Program-made: the position numbers and the translations under genes
Part shown: positions 35,681 through 45,020 of the stretch, piece by piece
How positions within the stretch are numbered: the first letter of the stretch is position 1
Layout: every line of letters begins with the position of its first letter
Origin: an uncultured Clostridia bacterium
GTDB lineage: Bacteria; Bacillota; Clostridia; TANB77; CAG-465
Assembly: GCA_944388585.1 (NCBI GenBank)
Contig: CALXJI010000001.1
Span: 300,585-364,584 of the forward strand
DNA length: 64,000 nt
Direction of reading: 5' to 3'
The notes under the pieces: model-generated
What the model was told of the DNA's origin: nothing
Databases searched by the model: none
What the model saw: only the letters and a program-made list of their open reading frames with translations

Positions 35681-37053
35681 TTTTTTATTAAACTCATAAA
35701 TTCTTCTTCAATAGCTTTTTCATCTTCCTGTGTTTTACCTTCAAATCTTACTGTTATATTAGGTCCTGTATTAGAAGCTCTAACAAGAGCCCATCCATTA
35801 TCAAATTCAGCTCTTACACCATCTATATCATTTATGCTATATCCTTTTTCAATACAATAATTTTTTATATTTTCAATAACTTTAAATTTTTCTTCATCAG
35901 TTGAGCGAATTATAATCTCTGGACTAGAATAATATCTATTTACACCACCTAATAGCTCAGATACTGTTTTATCTGTTTTAGATAGAATTTCTACAAGTCT
36001 AAGTCCTGCATATAATCCATCATCTATATTATCCCATCTATCTCTAAAAAATACATGTCCTGAAAGCTCTGATCCAAAAGCAAAATCTCCTTCTCTCATT
36101 TTAGCTTTCATATAAGAATTACCTGTTCTATAACATACTGGTGTACCACCAAGTTTTACTATTTCATCTACTAAAGATTTAGAACATTTAACGTCAAATA
36201 AAGCATTTTTATTTTCTACTTTATCCATTATGTCACGCCATATAATAATAGCAAAGAAATCTATAAATATCATTGTACCATTTTCATCTATAATTCCTAC
36301 TCTATCTCCATCACCATCTATTCCTATTCCTACATCTGCATGAGTCTTAATAACTTCATCTTTTAGCATTTTATTATTTGCTTCAACACTTGGATCTGGA
36401 TGGTGATTTGGAAAGGCAGGATCGGATTCAATATTTAATGGAACAAGCTCAATATTATCAAACATAGAATATACTTCTTTAGCTATGATTGACGCTGTAC
36501 CATTTGCAGTATCAAGAACAACTTTTACTTTTTTATCTCCCATTTTTATTGACTCTTTTATTGCTTTTAAATATGCCTCTTTAATATCATAAGTGCTAAC
36601 ATTACCTTTACCTGTTTTAAAGTTTCCTTCTTCAGTATACACTCTAAAATCTTGTATCATTTGTCCACACGCATTACCAAAATCGTCAAAAGCTACCTTA
36701 AATCCATTATATTCTTTTGGATTATGTGATGCAGTAATCATAACACCAGGATCTATTTTCAAATATTTTTGTGCATAATAATACATTGGAGTTGTACATA
36801 ATCCTAAATATACTACATCTACACCTGTACTTGTTATTCCTTCTATTAAAGCATCTGCTAGTGGATTAGATGACTCTCTATTATCGTGTCCAACTAGACA
36901 TTTATTATATCCTTTATCTTGAATATAAGAACCAAAAGACAATCCTATAGTATAAGCTATATCTTCATTTAAATCTTGTCCGTAGATTGCTCTTATGTCG
37001 TATCCTCTAAATATATTCTTACTTATATTTTTGTAAATACTATATTTACTCAT
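35677..37053 (-). CDS. Phosphomannomutase/phosphoglucomutase
   Basis: 458 aa. The phosphoserine loop is TASHNPKEYNGFK (Ser in ASHNP), the metal-binding loop is GIDGDGDRVG, and the sugar loop is GSELSGHVFF; the C-terminal phosphate-binding loop has ASNTGPNITVRFEG. These are the four conserved elements of the alpha-D-phosphohexomutase superfamily (ManB/AlgC type). It converts mannose-6-phosphate or glucose-6-phosphate into the 1-phosphate, the precursor of nucleotide sugars used by the locus downstream. The ATG has a TTGAGGTG site, and an extended -10 promoter lies at 37073-37081. Confidence 0.93.
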   Translation of the reverse strand: MSKYSIYKNISKNIFRGYDIRAIYGQDLNEDIAYTIGLSFGSYIQDKGYNKCLVGHDNRESSNPLADALIEGITSTGVDVVYLGLCTTPMYYYAQKYLKIDPGVMITASHNPKEYNGFKVAFDDFGNACGQMIQDFRVYTEEGNFKTGKGNVSTYDIKEAYLKAIKESIKMGDKKVKVVLDTANGTASIIAKEVYSMFDNIELVPLNIESDPAFPNHHPDPSVEANNKMLKDEVIKTHADVGIGIDGDGDRVGIIDENGTMIFIDFFAIIIWRDIMDKVENKNALFDVKCSKSLVDEIVKLGGTPVCYRTGNSYMKAKMREGDFAFGSELSGHVFFRDRWDNIDDGLYAGLRLVEILSKTDKTVSELLGGVNRYYSSPEIIIRSTDEEKFKVIENIKNYCIEKGYSINDIDGVRAEFDNGWALVRASNTGPNITVRFEGKTQEDEKAIEEEFMSLIKK

Positions 37054-37072
37054 AATTTTTCACCTCAACTGC

Positions 37073-37081
37073 ATTATACCA
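37073..37081 (-). promoter_or_regulatory. Extended -10 promoter for the phosphomutase gene
   Basis: The minus strand reads TGGTATAAT, 20 bases upstream of the start codon, leaving a short leader that contains the ribosome binding site. Confidence 0.55.
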
Positions 37082-37137
37082 TAAAGTTATCTCATTTAAA
37101 AGCACTTTATAGAAATAAAAATTAATCTACAAAAAAG

Positions 37138-37944
37138 TTAATATTTTTTAATTAGTTCATTTTTAAAAAAATTAAATGATTTTACTAAATTTATTATCTT
37201 CTCTTCTATTCTTTCTCCTGGTATATTATCTATAGCATATTCTAATACTATAGGACCTTTATAATTTATTTTTTTCAAGTTTTCAAGGGACTCTTTAATT
37301 TTATCTATATCATGTGATTTTTCATTTATTATATTATGATCCTTTGAATTTATAACACTATGTATGTGAACATTATTTAATTTTATTTTTTGCAATGTAG
37401 ATAAGTTTGATATTTTTTTATTGTCATATAAATCATGCCCTATATCATATGTAAATCTTATATCTTCAAATCTATTTAGAATACTGTCAATTACATTTAT
37501 ATTAATTCTTCTAATATCATTCTTCTTATTTAAATTTTCTAAAGATATCGTTACATTCAAATTATATTTTTTTACATATGTTAAAATTTTCTTCATAAAT
37601 AATATAGTTTCTTCTATATTTTCCTTAAAATCTTTATTATTATTTAAGCTATGAAAAACAACATTAATATTATATCTTAACTCTCTAGATATATCATTTA
37701 AACAATTAAGATATTTAATAACTTCTGATTCACTCATAACTTTAAGTGGCGTATGGCACATAAATTTTAATTTATTTTTTTTACACAACTTTGAGCATTT
37801 CTTTAAAGAGTCTAAATTATCCGTATTTATTTCTATACCATCTATATTTTTGTTTCCATATAAATTTATTATATCAAAAACAGTATTTATATCTAAACCA
37901 TTTAGTTTTTTTTCATATAATGAAAGAATTAGCTTATTTTCCAT
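37138..37944 (-). CDS. Xylose isomerase-like TIM-barrel protein
   Basis: 268 aa. Repeated strand-helix units with GIEIN, KFMCHTPLKVM, NVVFHSLNN, ISLENLN, TYDIGHDLYD, NVHIHSV and GPIVLEYAI match the AP endonuclease 2/xylose isomerase-like barrel, with acidic and His residues at strand ends placed for metal binding. The substrate is unknown (sugar isomerase, sugar-phosphate epimerase or endonuclease are all possible in this fold). I use the ATG at 37942-37944 with its GAGGTG site; a GTG at 37956 would encode that site. An extended -10 promoter precedes it. Confidence 0.75.
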   Translation of the reverse strand: MENKLILSLYEKKLNGLDINTVFDIINLYGNKNIDGIEINTDNLDSLKKCSKLCKKNKLKFMCHTPLKVMSESEVIKYLNCLNDISRELRYNINVVFHSLNNNKDFKENIEETILFMKKILTYVKKYNLNVTISLENLNKKNDIRRININVIDSILNRFEDIRFTYDIGHDLYDNKKISNLSTLQKIKLNNVHIHSVINSKDHNIINEKSHDIDKIKESLENLKKINYKGPIVLEYAIDNIPGERIEEKIINLVKSFNFFKNELIKKY

Positions 37945-37965
37945 AGTACACCTCACTTTTTTATA

Positions 37966-37974
37966 ATTATACCA
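37966..37974 (-). promoter_or_regulatory. Extended -10 promoter for the TIM-barrel gene
   Basis: The minus strand reads TGGTATAAT, preceded by TA, so TATGGTATAAT is identical to the motif upstream of the exporter permease. Confidence 0.5.
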
Positions 37975-38011
37975 TATAAAAGATATATTTTTAAATTAAT
38001 AACAAAAATAA

Positions 38012-38052
38012 TATAAAAAAATAAAGCTAATGCAACTTTGACATTAGCTTTA
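38012..38052 (-). terminator. Intrinsic terminator after mrdA
   Basis: AAAGCTAATG (38023-38032) and CATTAGCTTT (38042-38051) form a perfect ten-base stem; the minus strand continues with T residues. The stem overlaps the mrdA stop codon. Confidence 0.85.
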
Positions 38053-40161
38053 AAATTCTATTCTATTTTCTACAATTTCTTGTGATTTTTCCATTTGAGC
38101 ATCACTTGTATAAATATTAAAATATTCATTTGTAATTTCTTTTACCATAGGTGCTAAATAATATCCTTCATCTCCATGTTCTACTACTGCAACAACAGCA
38201 ATTTTCGGATTATCATATGGTGCAAATCCAACAAAAATTGCATTGTTTGCACCACTAGACACCTGTGCTGTTCCTGTTTTTCCAGCTACTTCTACATTAC
38301 TATCTGCAAATATATCTGCAGCTGTACCACCAGTTTCAGTTGTAACAGCATACATTCCCTCTTTTATAGGATTAATATACTGACTTATATCAAGAGATTT
38401 TGTCGCAAAGTTTACTCCTGTAAATTCTTTCATATATTCTGCTACTTGACTAAGAGGAACAGAAGATATATCATTTCCAACATTTTTTATTAATGATACT
38501 TTATTTAAAATTCCACCATTTGCAATTGTAGATATATAATTTGCTAGTTGAAGTGGTGTAAATAAATTAGTTGATTGTCCTATTGAAGCAGATAGTGTAT
38601 CTCCTAATGACCATCCATCTTGATTTTCACCTGCTATATTTCCAGTAGCTTCTCCGGAAAGTTCAATACCAGTCTTTTGACCAAGTCCAAAATTTTTAGC
38701 CCATTCTACTATTTGAGATATTCCTATTCTTCTTCCTACTTCATAAAAATAACAATTACATGATCCTTTTATTGCACCTGTTAAATTAATTGTTCCATGT
38801 GTTGTATTATGTGCGGTATAAATCCAGCATTTAGGATTATATGAATACGGATATATACCTGGGTCTGTGTAAAGCTCATCTACTGTTATTCCACCAGATG
38901 CAAGTCCTGCCATTCCAACCAACATCTTATATGTAGAACCTGGTGAATAAGTACCAGATATTGCCCTATTAAACATTGGATTTTGATCATCTTCAATTAA
39001 TGCATTCCACTCCTGTGTACTTATCCCGTCAACAAAACTATTTATATTATATGTTGGATAACTTGCCATTGCAAGTACTTCTCCTGTCTCTACATCTAAT
39101 ACTACACAACTACCAGCTTTAGCTTCTGGTATAGGTTCTCCTGTTGAGGTACCATTTTGTAAATTTTGTAGTGTATTTTGTAAAGCATTTTCTACAACTT
39201 GTTGAATCCTATAGTCTATAGTAAGAGTTACATTATTACCGGATACAGCCTCTTTAGTAACAGCCTCTGATGTAACATTACCATTGGAATCTGTTACAAC
39301 CTTCTTTTCTCCGTCTTGTCCTTTTAAGTATGTCTCCATTGACTCTTCCACACCAGATTTACCTATAGTACTATTTATAGTATAGCCATTTTCTTTTAAA
39401 TTATTATACTCATCATTACTAATTTTACTTACATATCCTAATATGTGACATGCAAAAGTATCTGAAACATAATATCTTTGTGGAACAGATACTATGTTTA
39501 CGCCATATAGTCTACTTTTTAATTCTTCAATTTGTGCAACTGAATTTTTAGATATATTTTTAGCAATAATAGCACTATTAAATAATGAATATCCATTTAA
39601 ATTTGCTTCATATTTTACTTTTATTATTTTTATTTTATCTTCATAGCTATAATCTTGTGCACCATAAAGCTCAACATAATAATTTATTGCATCCTCAAAT
39701 GTAGCATCTGTACCAAGTTCTATGCTTTCTAAAAATTCTACTCTTAAGTCATTATCATTTAAATATTCATCTGAAAAATTATCTTGTGTATCATTTATTG
39801 GAAAAGTAGAATAAACATCGTCCCCATTAGAAGTTAAAATATTTACAAGCTCTACTATAGAGTCATTAGTAAGAGATGTATCTACTTTTGTTCTATAAAG
39901 CTCCAAATTATATGTAAGCTTATTTGTGGCAAGTAAAACTCCATTTCTATCATAAATTTCTCCTCTTGAAGCAGAAACTGTTTCTGTTCTTACAATCTTA
40001 TTTTCTGCTTGTTCACGATATGATGCTCCATTTATAATTTGTAAGTTAAAAAGTTGAAAAATAAATATTATAGAAATTACTACTAAAATAAAAGAAAGCA
40101 CAAGCTCTCTATTTTCTAATACATTGCTAATCTTTTCAAACTTCGATTTAAAAAACTCCAA
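38050..40161 (-). CDS. mrdA: Penicillin-binding protein 2, elongasome transpeptidase
   Basis: 703 aa. One N-terminal membrane helix (about residues 20-42), a dimerisation/pedestal domain with RGEIYDRNG (about 66-74), and a transpeptidase domain with the three motifs STYK (409-412), SCN (467-469) and KTG (628-630). It cross-links peptidoglycan during rod-shaped growth, working with RodA and MreBCD. The start is a TTG with GGAGGG six bases upstream. The insertion around residues 95-170 makes the pedestal longer than in Escherichia coli PBP2. It is the last gene of the mre operon. Confidence 0.95.
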   Translation of the reverse strand: MEFFKSKFEKISNVLENRELVLSFILVVISIIFIFQLFNLQIINGASYREQAENKIVRTETVSASRGEIYDRNGVLLATNKLTYNLELYRTKVDTSLTNDSIVELVNILTSNGDDVYSTFPINDTQDNFSDEYLNDNDLRVEFLESIELGTDATFEDAINYYVELYGAQDYSYEDKIKIIKVKYEANLNGYSLFNSAIIAKNISKNSVAQIEELKSRLYGVNIVSVPQRYYVSDTFACHILGYVSKISNDEYNNLKENGYTINSTIGKSGVEESMETYLKGQDGEKKVVTDSNGNVTSEAVTKEAVSGNNVTLTIDYRIQQVVENALQNTLQNLQNGTSTGEPIPEAKAGSCVVLDVETGEVLAMASYPTYNINSFVDGISTQEWNALIEDDQNPMFNRAISGTYSPGSTYKMLVGMAGLASGGITVDELYTDPGIYPYSYNPKCWIYTAHNTTHGTINLTGAIKGSCNCYFYEVGRRIGISQIVEWAKNFGLGQKTGIELSGEATGNIAGENQDGWSLGDTLSASIGQSTNLFTPLQLANYISTIANGGILNKVSLIKNVGNDISSVPLSQVAEYMKEFTGVNFATKSLDISQYINPIKEGMYAVTTETGGTAADIFADSNVEVAGKTGTAQVSSGANNAIFVGFAPYDNPKIAVVAVVEHGDEGYYLAPMVKEITNEYFNIYTSDAQMEKSQEIVENRIEF

Positions 40162-40177
40162 CTTATGCCCTCCTTTT

Positions 40178-40693
40178 TTACCAATATAATTTATTTTGCT
40201 TTTTATCTATAAGTCCTACTATTTTACCAAAAATAAAACAAATTATAAATACTAAAACTGTATTTAGTAATATACTTAATATAACTTGCTTAATTAAAAA
40301 GATAAAACTTATATATTCAGATAATATTATCATGCTTTGTACATATTCAACTACTTCAAATAATGTAACGCTAATAGCTGTTATAAGTATTATAGATAAA
40401 TAATTTTCTTTCATATAGTCTCCACTTATGTAACCTAATAACATACCTATAGCAGTATAAGATATTATAAACATACCACCACTGCCAAAGAGCAAATCAA
40501 CTATAATACCTACTAAAAAAGAAAATATTGTAGAGCTATAAATATTAGTATAAAGTCCAACTACTATCACACAAATAAGTATTAAATTTGGCTTTACGCC
40601 AAAAAGTTCCATATTATTAAATATAAATAATTGTATAAATAAAGCTATAATAAATAAAATTATTATACACAATCCTTTTAAAAAATTCTTCAT
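40178..40693 (-). CDS. mreD: Rod shape-determining protein MreD
   Basis: 171 aa with five or six hydrophobic helices and the MreD-like pattern FSFLVGIIVDLLFGSGG in the second half of the membrane domain. It lies between mreC and the PBP2 gene, as in most rod-shaped Firmicutes, which fixes the assignment more than the sequence does. MreD is part of the elongasome in the membrane. The ATG follows AGGTGATGCG. Confidence 0.88.
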   Translation of the reverse strand: MKNFLKGLCIIILFIIALFIQLFIFNNMELFGVKPNLILICVIVVGLYTNIYSSTIFSFLVGIIVDLLFGSGGMFIISYTAIGMLLGYISGDYMKENYLSIILITAISVTLFEVVEYVQSMIILSEYISFIFLIKQVILSILLNTVLVFIICFIFGKIVGLIDKKQNKLYW

Positions 40694-40701
40694 CGCATCA
40701 C

Positions 40702-41547
40702 CTAATTTATTATAACTGCAACTTCAGAAATTTTACTAATATTTACACATGGCTCTACTAGTGCATATCTATTTACATCATTTTTATTATTTACTATCTC
40801 TACAATTTTACCTACTGGAATAGAGCTTGGATACATTGCTCCTATTCCTGATGTATAAAGCATATCTGAAATGGACACCTCAGTATCAAGTGGTATATAT
40901 GTAAGTCTTAATCTATTACTTGATTTTAATTCTAAATCTCCATTTAATACTGCTGGCTCATTTATTGTACTTATATTTACACTTACAGATGCAGAAGGAT
41001 CAAGTATAGTCGTTACAGTGGCACTGTCTTGTGTTACACTAGATACATAACCTACTAGTCCATCTTTATGAACAACTGCTTGATTTTGCTTTATTCCATC
41101 ATTTTCTCCAACATCTATAGTAAATGTCTGTGTCCAATTATCATGTTCTCTATATATAATATTTCCCATAACAAGTTCAAAATGCTGATATTCTTTTTGT
41201 ATATTTAACATTTCTTTTAATGTAGTATTTTCATCTAATATTTTTTGAGATTCTAAAATTTGTAACTTCAAATTTTCATTTTCTTGTTTTAACTGTTCAT
41301 TTTCTTGTTGAACTTGTTCTATATCTCCAAATTTTTTAGATAAATTATTAAATAAATTATTAAAAGATTCATATACAAAAGTTATAGGCTTTGAAACTAC
41401 CCCAGAAACAGTTGCAACTACTCCATTGCTACTATTTCTAAAGAAAAAAGCTACAAACATTATAACAAATATGGAAAATATTATAATAAATATTATCTTT
41501 TTCTTATTTTTTTCTTTATTATTTGAAAAATCATATCTATAATCCAT
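40702..41547 (-). CDS. mreC: Rod shape-determining protein MreC
   Basis: 281 aa. One N-terminal membrane helix (about residues 17-36), a periplasm-side coiled coil (about 68-110, rich in Gln, Glu and Leu), then beta-barrel domains with VGENDGIKQNQAVV, GLVGYVSSVT and PVGKIVEI, the hallmarks of MreC. It scaffolds the elongasome outside the membrane. The ATG has an AAGGATAG site just after mreB. Confidence 0.94.
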   Translation of the reverse strand: MDYRYDFSNNKEKNKKKIIFIIIFSIFVIMFVAFFFRNSSNGVVATVSGVVSKPITFVYESFNNLFNNLSKKFGDIEQVQQENEQLKQENENLKLQILESQKILDENTTLKEMLNIQKEYQHFELVMGNIIYREHDNWTQTFTIDVGENDGIKQNQAVVHKDGLVGYVSSVTQDSATVTTILDPSASVSVNISTINEPAVLNGDLELKSSNRLRLTYIPLDTEVSISDMLYTSGIGAMYPSSIPVGKIVEIVNNKNDVNRYALVEPCVNISKISEVAVIIN

Positions 41548-41552
41548 TTACT

Positions 41553-42569
41553 CTATCCTTTTTTTGTCTTAACTGCTTTTTTTAGCACTTCTATATTATC
41601 TAACGCAGTACCAACGCCTCTTGCAACACATTCTGTTGGTGAATCAGATATAAATACAGGTATTCCTGTTTGTTCTGAAATATATCTATCTATATTTTTA
41701 AGTAATGCTCCTCCTCCACAAAGTACTATTCCTTTACTCATAACATCTGATGAAAGTTCAGGTGGAGTATTTTCTAATGTGATTTTTATAGCTTTTAGTA
41801 TTGTCTCAAGTGATGTTTTTATAGCTAAATTTACATCAAATGTAGATACTGTTACAGTTTCTGGTAGTCCTGTAGATAAATTTCTTCCCTTTACACTCAT
41901 TTTTTCTTCTGTCATAGCAGCACTTGCAGATCCTATTTGTATTTTTATTTCTTCTGCTTCATTATCTCCAATTAATACATTATGTTTTGTCCTTATATAC
42001 TCTACTATATCTCTATCAAACTTATCTCCTGCAACCTTAACTGAATTTTCTGAGACAATACCACCTAAAGATAAAACTGCCATCTCAGATGTACCACCAC
42101 CAATATCTACTATCATACATCCTTCTGGCTTTTCTATTTCAAGTCCTGCACCAATTGCAGCAGCCATGACTTCTTCCATTAAAAACACTGCTTTAGCACC
42201 TGTTCCATATGCCACTCCTTCTACTGCTCTTTCTTCAACATCTGTTATCTTTGATGGAATTGTTATAACAATTTTAGGTTTATAAAATAAACTTTTAGGC
42301 ACAACTCTAGATATTAAATTTTGAATTAACATTCTAGTAGCTTCAAAATCTGCTATTATTCCATCTTTTAATGGCTTTACTGCTATTATATTATCTGGTG
42401 TTCTTCCCAGCATTTCTTTTGCTTGATTTCCAACAGCAAGTATTTCTCCTGTTACTTTATTTATTGCAACTACTGTAGGTTCTGATAAAACTATTCCCCT
42501 ACCTCTTACATTTATTCTTGTATAAGACGTACCTAAATCTATTCCTATTTCTCTTGATACTGCTTTCAT
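41553..42569 (-). CDS. mreB: Rod shape-determining protein MreB (actin-like)
   Basis: 338 aa. The actin-fold motifs are DLGTSYTRI (phosphate 1), IVDIGGGTSEMAVLSLGG (phosphate 2) and GIVLCGGGALLKNID (adenosine). MreB polymerises under the membrane and orients cell-wall synthesis. The phosphate 1 loop reads GTSYT where GTANT is usual in MreB, a variation worth noting. It is preceded by a DUF4321 gene and followed by mreC, mreD and mrdA in one operon. The ATG has an AGGAGAGGA site. Confidence 0.95.
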   Translation of the reverse strand: MKAVSREIGIDLGTSYTRINVRGRGIVLSEPTVVAINKVTGEILAVGNQAKEMLGRTPDNIIAVKPLKDGIIADFEATRMLIQNLISRVVPKSLFYKPKIVITIPSKITDVEERAVEGVAYGTGAKAVFLMEEVMAAAIGAGLEIEKPEGCMIVDIGGGTSEMAVLSLGGIVSENSVKVAGDKFDRDIVEYIRTKHNVLIGDNEAEEIKIQIGSASAAMTEEKMSVKGRNLSTGLPETVTVSTFDVNLAIKTSLETILKAIKITLENTPPELSSDVMSKGIVLCGGGALLKNIDRYISEQTGIPVFISDSPTECVARGVGTALDNIEVLKKAVKTKKG

Positions 42570-42599
42570 ATTCCTCTCCTTTTTATATTGTGCTACTTT

Positions 42600-42860
42600 T
42601 TATATCTTTAACCATTTTGTTAACCATTTTGATATAAATGCAAATACAATAAGTCCAATTACTCCACCTATATTTATTTTGCACCAAAATCCAAGTGTTA
42701 ACTCAATTACATTTAAATCCAAAACAACAGGTTCGCTAAACCCAATTTGTCCACCAAGTGCAAGCCAACTCAAAAAGTTTACAGAAGCCATTTGTTCTCC
42801 TATAATTACTCCCACAATTAATCCTAAAGCACAAAATATAATTATCATTGCTTTTCTCAT
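42600..42860 (-). CDS. DUF4321 small membrane protein
   Basis: 86 aa with two predicted membrane helices, near each end (about residues 4-22 and 63-82), and a loop containing FLSWLALGGQIGFSEPVVLDL, the DUF4321 pattern. Such proteins often lie beside mre genes in Clostridia; the function is unknown. I use the ATG at 42858-42860 behind GGAGGAAAG; the longer frame starting at 42917 would translate the promoter and ribosome binding site. It leads the mreBCD-mrdA operon. Confidence 0.85.
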   Translation of the reverse strand: MRKAMIIIFCALGLIVGVIIGEQMASVNFLSWLALGGQIGFSEPVVLDLNVIELTLGFWCKINIGGVIGLIVFAFISKWLTKWLKI

Positions 42861-42888
42861 ATATCTTTCCTCCAAACAACCTAGACAA

Positions 42889-42917
42889 ATTATATAACTT
42901 TTTTTACCATTTTTCAA
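42889..42917 (-). promoter_or_regulatory. Sigma-A promoter for the mre operon
   Basis: The minus strand reads TTGAAA (42912-42917), a 17-base spacer and TATAAT (42889-42894), just after the mtaB stop codon at 42926. Confidence 0.7.
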
Positions 42918-42925
42918 GTAATATA

Positions 42926-44212
42926 TTATTTTATTGCATCAACTACATCTTTTTGAATTTTGTTTAAAGTAACCTCAATTTCTTTTCCTATCAAATCTTC
43001 ATCTGACTTTACTCTTACCATTATGTAATTAGGAGTATATCCATATAGGTATCCATACTTTTTTGATTCAATTAATACTTTTTTCCTATTTCCAAGTTCA
43101 CTACTTATATAGCTATTTTTAAGTCCTTCAGCTGTACTAATTAAAATCTCACTTCTTTTTTGAGCAACATTGCCATCGACTTGATCTTTCATCTTAGCAG
43201 CTACAGTCCATTTCCTTTTAGAATACTTAAAAGCATGTACTTCATAAAAAGCAACTTTTTTTACTCCATCAATTGTATTTTCAAACTCTTCATCACTTTC
43301 TCCTGGAAACCCAACAATTATATCACATGTAAAAGCAGGATTTTTAAAATATTTTCTTATATTATCTACTACTTCAAATATATCTTCTCTTGTATATTTT
43401 CTATTCATTCTCTTTAATACATTGTTATCTAAACTTTGAACAGATATGTGAAAATGTGGACATAATTTTTCACATCTAGACATTCTAATTATATTCTCTT
43501 TTGTAAGTACTCTTGGTTCTATTGAGCCAAGTCTTATTCTTTTTAAACCTTTAATTTTGTTAATTTTTTCTATTACATCAATTAAACTTATATCTTGTTC
43601 TAAATCCTTACCGTAAGAGGCAATTTCTATTCCAACCAAGACAACTTCTCCTACACCAGACTTTACAAGTTCTTTTACTTCTTCTTCTATTTTCTCTAAA
43701 CTTCTACTTCTTACTCTTCCTCTTACATATGGGATAATACAATACGTACAAAAATTATTACACCCATCTTCTATTTTAACACTTTCTCTTACTTGTAACC
43801 CTTGTGTTAACATTCCTGTTTGAATATATCTTTTTGCCTTAGATATATCACTTACTTTATATGTTACTTTTTTATTTTTTTCGTTTACATATCTTTCTAC
43901 TATCTCAACTATATCATCTTTTTCTTGATTTCCAATTACTATATCTACATTTTTTAGCTGTTTATCTCCTAATACTTCTTGTGAATAACAGCCAGCAAGT
44001 ACAACTATGCCCCCCTTTGCTTTTGCTCTACTTAAGTATTGTCTACTTTTTCTAGTTGAAAGATTGGTTACACTACATGAGTTTATAACATATATATCTG
44101 CTATATTTTCAAAATCACAAATAGTATATCCTCTATCTTTAAATTTTTTAATCATTAAATCTGTTTCATATTGATTAACTTTACATCCAAGTGTATAAAA
44201 TGCTATCTTCAT
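42926..44212 (-). CDS. mtaB: tRNA (t6A37) methylthiotransferase MtaB
   Basis: 428 aa. The N-terminal UPF0004 domain holds three cysteines (GCKVNQYE, NSCSVT and AGCYSQE), the radical-SAM cluster motif is CNNFCTYC in the middle, and a TRAM domain forms the C-terminus (KKVLIESKKYGYLYGYTPNY). The length and TLGCKVNQYET start fit MtaB rather than MiaB or RimO. It adds a methylthio group to t6A37 in tRNAs reading ANN codons. The ATG has an AAGGAG site. It follows the ylmH-like gene. Confidence 0.95.
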   Translation of the reverse strand: MKIAFYTLGCKVNQYETDLMIKKFKDRGYTICDFENIADIYVINSCSVTNLSTRKSRQYLSRAKAKGGIVVLAGCYSQEVLGDKQLKNVDIVIGNQEKDDIVEIVERYVNEKNKKVTYKVSDISKAKRYIQTGMLTQGLQVRESVKIEDGCNNFCTYCIIPYVRGRVRSRSLEKIEEEVKELVKSGVGEVVLVGIEIASYGKDLEQDISLIDVIEKINKIKGLKRIRLGSIEPRVLTKENIIRMSRCEKLCPHFHISVQSLDNNVLKRMNRKYTREDIFEVVDNIRKYFKNPAFTCDIIVGFPGESDEEFENTIDGVKKVAFYEVHAFKYSKRKWTVAAKMKDQVDGNVAQKRSEILISTAEGLKNSYISSELGNRKKVLIESKKYGYLYGYTPNYIMVRVKSDEDLIGKEIEVTLNKIQKDVVDAIK

Positions 44213-44222
44213 TGTCTTCTCC

Positions 44223-45020
44223 TTATTTATATCTATTTATTTCTATACAAATATTACCACTTTTAGTTTTTCTTAATTCATTACCAACTTTAAACTTTCC
44301 ACATCTTTTAAATGATACAATATCTCCTTGACAAAACTCAAAAGATGCGTCAGTACATTCCTTTGAATTTATATATAAATCTTTTGCCATTATTTTTTCT
44401 TTTACTTTTTTTCTACTAATATTATATACCTCACTTAAAAGAGCATCTATTCTTCTTGAAGGAATAATATACTCTTTTTTTATATAGTCTATTTTTAACT
44501 TGTCCAATTCTTTACTATCTAAACTTAAACTTTTACATTCTACATTTTGATTTGACACTTTAAGTAAATTATCTAATATATATTTTTCTATTGTCTTTAT
44601 AACGAAAACATAACATGCATTATCTACCAAAAATATATCTCCAATATACTCATTTTTTACTCCAAGAGAATATATACTACCCATGAAATCTTTATGCTTA
44701 AGCTTAGAAAAATTAGCACATTCAATTTTTATACAAGATACATATTCTTGATATTCAATATTTTGTATAAATTCCGGTATAAACAAAATAATACATTTTT
44801 CGCAATAAGAATTAGGAAGATACACTTCGTATCTAATATTTTCTTTATTTAATATACTTATGGCAACACTTTTTTCATTTAAATCCAAAAAGTTAGTACT
44901 TACTACTCTAGATGCAATTTCACTTTTATTACATCTGTCTATTATATTAGATATTTTCATCTTTTCTTCTTTTGTTTTTATATTTAATAATATAGATTGT
45001 TTTTCTGTTTTACTTATCAC
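44223..45020 (-). CDS. ylmH: S4-domain RNA-binding protein, YlmH-like
   Basis: 265 aa. The N-terminal two thirds have the YlmH core (FIPEFIQNIEYQEYVSCIKI, LKHKDFMGSIYSLGVKNEYIGDI). The C-terminal S4 domain reads PSRRIDALLSEVYNISRKKVKEKI and ends with a basic, Gly-containing segment. YlmH-type proteins bind structured RNA and ribosomes and take part in stalled-ribosome rescue. It starts at a GTG with GGAGG upstream, inside the last codons of dusB. The gene sits in an RNA-modification cluster. Confidence 0.85.
   Translation of the reverse strand: MISKTEKQSILLNIKTKEEKMKISNIIDRCNKSEIASRVVSTNFLDLNEKSVAISILNKENIRYEVYLPNSYCEKCIILFIPEFIQNIEYQEYVSCIKIECANFSKLKHKDFMGSIYSLGVKNEYIGDIFLVDNACYVFVIKTIEKYILDNLLKVSNQNVECKSLSLDSKELDKLKIDYIKKEYIIPSRRIDALLSEVYNISRKKVKEKIMAKDLYINSKECTDASFEFCQGDIVSFKRCGKFKVGNELRKTKSGNICIEINRYK

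Noticed and set aside
41779..42285. 168-aa plus-strand frame opposite mreB
   Set aside because: No ribosome binding site and no plausible protein features; mreB on the other strand is certain.
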